Part shown: piece by piece, positions 62,103 through 64,000 of the stretch
Layout: every line of letters starts with the position of its first letter
How positions within the stretch are numbered: the first letter of the stretch is position 1
Source of the DNA: Paenibacillus albiflavus
Lineage (GTDB): Bacteria > Bacillota > Bacilli > Paenibacillales > NBRC-103111
Direction of reading: 5' to 3'
Assembly: GCF_004344915.1 (NCBI RefSeq)
Contig: NZ_SKFG01000002.1
Coordinates: 248,001 to 312,000, forward strand
Length of the DNA: 64,000 bases
Notes under the pieces: model-generated
The model's database searches: none
What the model saw: the letters and a program-made list of their open reading frames with translations, nothing else
Told to the model about the DNA's origin: nothing
Translations under genes and position numbers: made by a program

Positions 62103-62957
62103 ATGCAAATACAGAGGGTGCTGGTCGTCGGGGCAGGACAAATGGGCAGCGGAATCGCCCAGGTGCTGGCTCATGGCGGTCTGCAAGTGTTGTTACATGA
62201 TGTTGATGATGAACGAATCACCAAAGGTATTGCCGATATCGATAACAGGCTGTTACGTGAAGTGCAGAAGGGGCGGATTACGGAAGAACAGCAGCACGAG
62301 ATTCTAGGGAGAATCGAGCCAATCGTACAACTAACCGATGCGCGTGACATCCAGCTGGTAATTGAAGCTGCGACGGAGAATATGGAGATTAAATGCGGAA
62401 TTTTCCGAAAACTTGACTCTATCCTGCCTGCTGATGTGATTCTAGCTACGAATACATCCTCGCTGCCAATTACAGAGCTTGCAGCGGTAACGGGAAGAGC
62501 AGAGCGGGTTATCGGCATGCATTTCATGAATCCTGTACCCGTTATGAAGCTGATTGAAGTGATCCGCGGATTAGCCACGAGCGATGAAACCTATGAAGCT
62601 GTGGAGGCACTAGCCCAGCAGATTGATAAAACTCCTGTGGAAGTGAATGATTTCCCAGGCTTTATCTCGAATCGGATTTTGATGCCGATGATCAACGAGG
62701 CCGTCTTCTGTGTGTACGAAGGAATTGCGAAGCCTGCCGCTATCGATCAAGTGATGATGCTCGGGATGAATCATCCAATGGGACCTTTGCAGCTTGCAGA
62801 TTTTATTGGATTAGATACTTGTCTGGCGATTATGGAAATTCTCCATGATGGTTTGGGAGATGATAAATACCGCCCTTGCCCGCTATTGCGGAAATATGTG
62901 AAGGCGGGTTGGCTAGGTAAGAAATCGGGTAAGGGATTTTATTCGTACGATGGGTAA
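62103..62957 (+). CDS. 3-hydroxybutyryl-CoA dehydrogenase
   Basis: A 284-residue NAD-dependent enzyme oxidising (S)-3-hydroxyacyl-CoA to the 3-oxo form. Rossmann motif [18 protein letters not shown] (5-22); [40 protein letters not shown] with the catalytic His; [20 protein letters not shown]; and [18 protein letters not shown]. Size matches the single-domain Hbd/MmgB group. It lies between thiolase and the last acyl-CoA dehydrogenase. Confidence 0.95.
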   Translation: MQIQRVLVVGAGQMGSGIAQVLAHGGLQVLLHDVDDERITKGIADIDNRLLREVQKGRITEEQQHEILGRIEPIVQLTDARDIQLVIEAATENMEIKCGIFRKLDSILPADVILATNTSSLPITELAAVTGRAERVIGMHFMNPVPVMKLIEVIRGLATSDETYEAVEALAQQIDKTPVEVNDFPGFISNRILMPMINEAVFCVYEGIAKPAAIDQVMMLGMNHPMGPLQLADFIGLDTCLAIMEILHDGLGDDKYRPCPLLRKYVKAGWLGKKSGKGFYSYDG

Positions 62958-62971
62958 TTGGAGGGAGCAGG

Positions 62972-64000
62972 ATGGAATTTGCCTTGACGCAGGAACAATT
63001 GGCGTGGAGGGATAAAGTTCGGCAGTTCGCAAAAATGGAAATTATGCCTTACGCTAATCAAATAGATGAAGAAGATCAATTCCCGAGACATATTCTGAAC
63101 AAACTGGCTGAACATGGTCTAATGGGCATTCCAATCGCGCAAGAATGGGGCGGAGCAGGAGCTGATTTTCTTTCGTACATCCTGGCGATAGAAGAAATAT
63201 CCTATGCGAGCGCAACACTTGGCGTGATCATGGCCGTACACACCTCAGTTGGGACCTTTCCGATTCTGAAGCACGGTTCAGCATGGCAGCAGGAGAAATA
63301 TCTTCGCAACCTGGCAACAGGTGAGCTGCTAGGAGCATTTGCTTTGACAGAGGCACATGCAGGCTCAGATGCATCGCGTATATCAACAAGGGCTGTGAGA
63401 GATGGGGACCACTATATTTTGAATGGTTCCAAGGTGTTCATTACGAATGGTGGCGAAGCTGATTTATACGTTACATTCGCAGTTACCGATCCTGATAAAG
63501 GGATGAATGGCATATCGGCATTTATTATTGAAAAGGATACTGCTGGATTCACGATCGGCAAGAAAGAGAAGAAGATGGGGCTAAATGGCTCCGCAACGAC
63601 AACCTTACGCTACGATAATGCAATCGTCCCTGCCACTCAATTGCTCGGTAAAGAAGGTGAGGGCTTTAAGCTCGCGCTCGGCAATCTATCTGGCGGAAGA
63701 ATTAGCATTGCTTCCCAAGCGCTTGGAATTGCCAGAGCCGCATATGATGCAGCCAAACATCATGTCGCTAACCAACTGAAATTGAGTAAGAACTTGGCAA
63801 GCCTGAATGAATCGAATCAAATGCTCGTATCGATGTCTACTAAGATCGAAGCCGCAAGATTGCTTATTTATCGAGCTGCATGGCTGAGACAGCAGGGCAA
63901 GTCTTCTACCAAGGAGGCATCCATGGCCAAATTGTTTGCGACCGATATGGCGATGTCCGTCACTGCGGATGCCGTTCAGCTTCAAGGCATCGAGGGTTAT
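62972..64000 (+). CDS. acyl-CoA dehydrogenase, 3'-truncated by window edge
   Basis: ATG 62972 behind GGAGGGAGC opens a frame that stays open to base 64000, 343 codons of about 380. Translation gives MEFALTQEQLAWRDKVRQF, GLMGIPIAQEWGGAG, FALTEAHAGSDASRI, FITNGGEADLYVTFA, KKMGLNGSATTTLRY, and ends in VQLQGIEGY, the FAD-site VQxxGG region (one Gly replaced by Glu). It is the second acyl-CoA dehydrogenase of the operon. Likely to act on butyryl- or another short acyl-CoA, MmgC-like. Confidence 0.93.
   Translation, partial: MEFALTQEQLAWRDKVRQFAKMEIMPYANQIDEEDQFPRHILNKLAEHGLMGIPIAQEWGGAGADFLSYILAIEEISYASATLGVIMAVHTSVGTFPILKHGSAWQQEKYLRNLATGELLGAFALTEAHAGSDASRISTRAVRDGDHYILNGSKVFITNGGEADLYVTFAVTDPDKGMNGISAFIIEKDTAGFTIGKKEKKMGLNGSATTTLRYDNAIVPATQLLGKEGEGFKLALGNLSGGRISIASQALGIARAAYDAAKHHVANQLKLSKNLASLNESNQMLVSMSTKIEAARLLIYRAAWLRQQGKSSTKEASMAKLFATDMAMSVTADAVQLQGIEGY

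Noticed and set aside
1-64000. tRNA or rRNA genes, CRISPR arrays, insertion sequences, prophage
   Set aside because: Looked for the CCA-proximal GGTTCRAATCC pattern, spaced direct repeats, transposase motifs and phage genes; none was seen by eye. A tRNAscan/ISfinder run would settle it.

Overview
The window looks like about 64 kb of chromosome from a low-to-moderate-GC, spore-former-type Firmicute, most likely in the Paenibacillaceae. Evidence: strong AGGAGG ribosome sites with frequent GTG/TTG starts; a threonine T-box leader; a cobalamin riboswitch; class Ib and class III ribonucleotide reductases with NrdR boxes; a YwaC-type small alarmone synthetase; a BceAB-type transporter; an SLH-domain surface protein; and an IcmF/Bkd branched-chain acid operon. 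I found no tRNA, rRNA, CRISPR array, insertion sequence or prophage. Placement at genus level is inference.

Layout. 1-2.8 kb: 3' part of glnS, then on the minus strand a Fur-family repressor translationally coupled to an orphan winged-helix regulator with a degenerate receiver. 2.9-9.5 kb: a complete oligopeptide ABC transporter (oppBCDF-oppA) and a cyclophilin. 9.6-14.2 kb: an orphan molybdate permease, an SLH/PrcB-like protein and a GGDEF-PAS-GGDEF-EAL protein. 14.2-17.1 kb: a Zn/Cd/Pb P-type ATPase divergent from its likely ArsR/SmtB regulator. 17.2-20.1 kb: an unusual three-gene cluster: an acetamidase-type gene broken by one in-frame stop, a helix-turn-helix protein fused to a degenerate F1-ATPase beta-subunit fold, and a metal-dependent amidohydrolase. 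20.1-29 kb: two ribonucleotide reductase operons (nrdDG, anaerobic; nrdIEF, aerobic). Both carry tandem NrdR boxes 32 bp apart; nrdDG also has an Fnr/Rex-like palindrome, and nrdIEF sits behind a cobalamin riboswitch. Between them are an acetyltransferase, a MaoC-like protein and an orphan PhnC-like ATPase.

29-44.7 kb: a MocR regulator divergent from a PNPOx-family gene, a PadR/FtsW-like pair, a BceAB-type exporter, a Met/His-rich multicopper oxidase divergent from a two-component system, a HesB-like protein, a divergent IF-3 paralogue, a Fur-boxed IsdG-like gene, an MBL hydrolase with a folded leader, a nitroreductase and an LCP-family ligase. 44.8-50 kb: YwaC-type (p)ppGpp synthetase next to an HD dGTPase-like protein, then T-box-controlled thrS and a VanZ-family gene. 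50-53 kb: a patch that looks foreign, beginning with a 5'-truncated isochorismatase remnant. 53-64 kb: one long operon (icmF, acyl-CoA dehydrogenase, bkd E1alpha/E1beta/E2, thiolase, hydroxyacyl-CoA dehydrogenase, second acyl-CoA dehydrogenase running off the end). It reads as a valine-to-acetyl-CoA route through isobutyryl-CoA and B12-dependent isomerisation to butyryl-CoA.

The most novel items are the HTH/F1-beta fusion and its cluster, and a roughly 95-nt dispersed element found twice, each time just behind a minus-strand stop codon. That element has two tandem hairpins; the inner stem changes sequence between copies but keeps its pairing.
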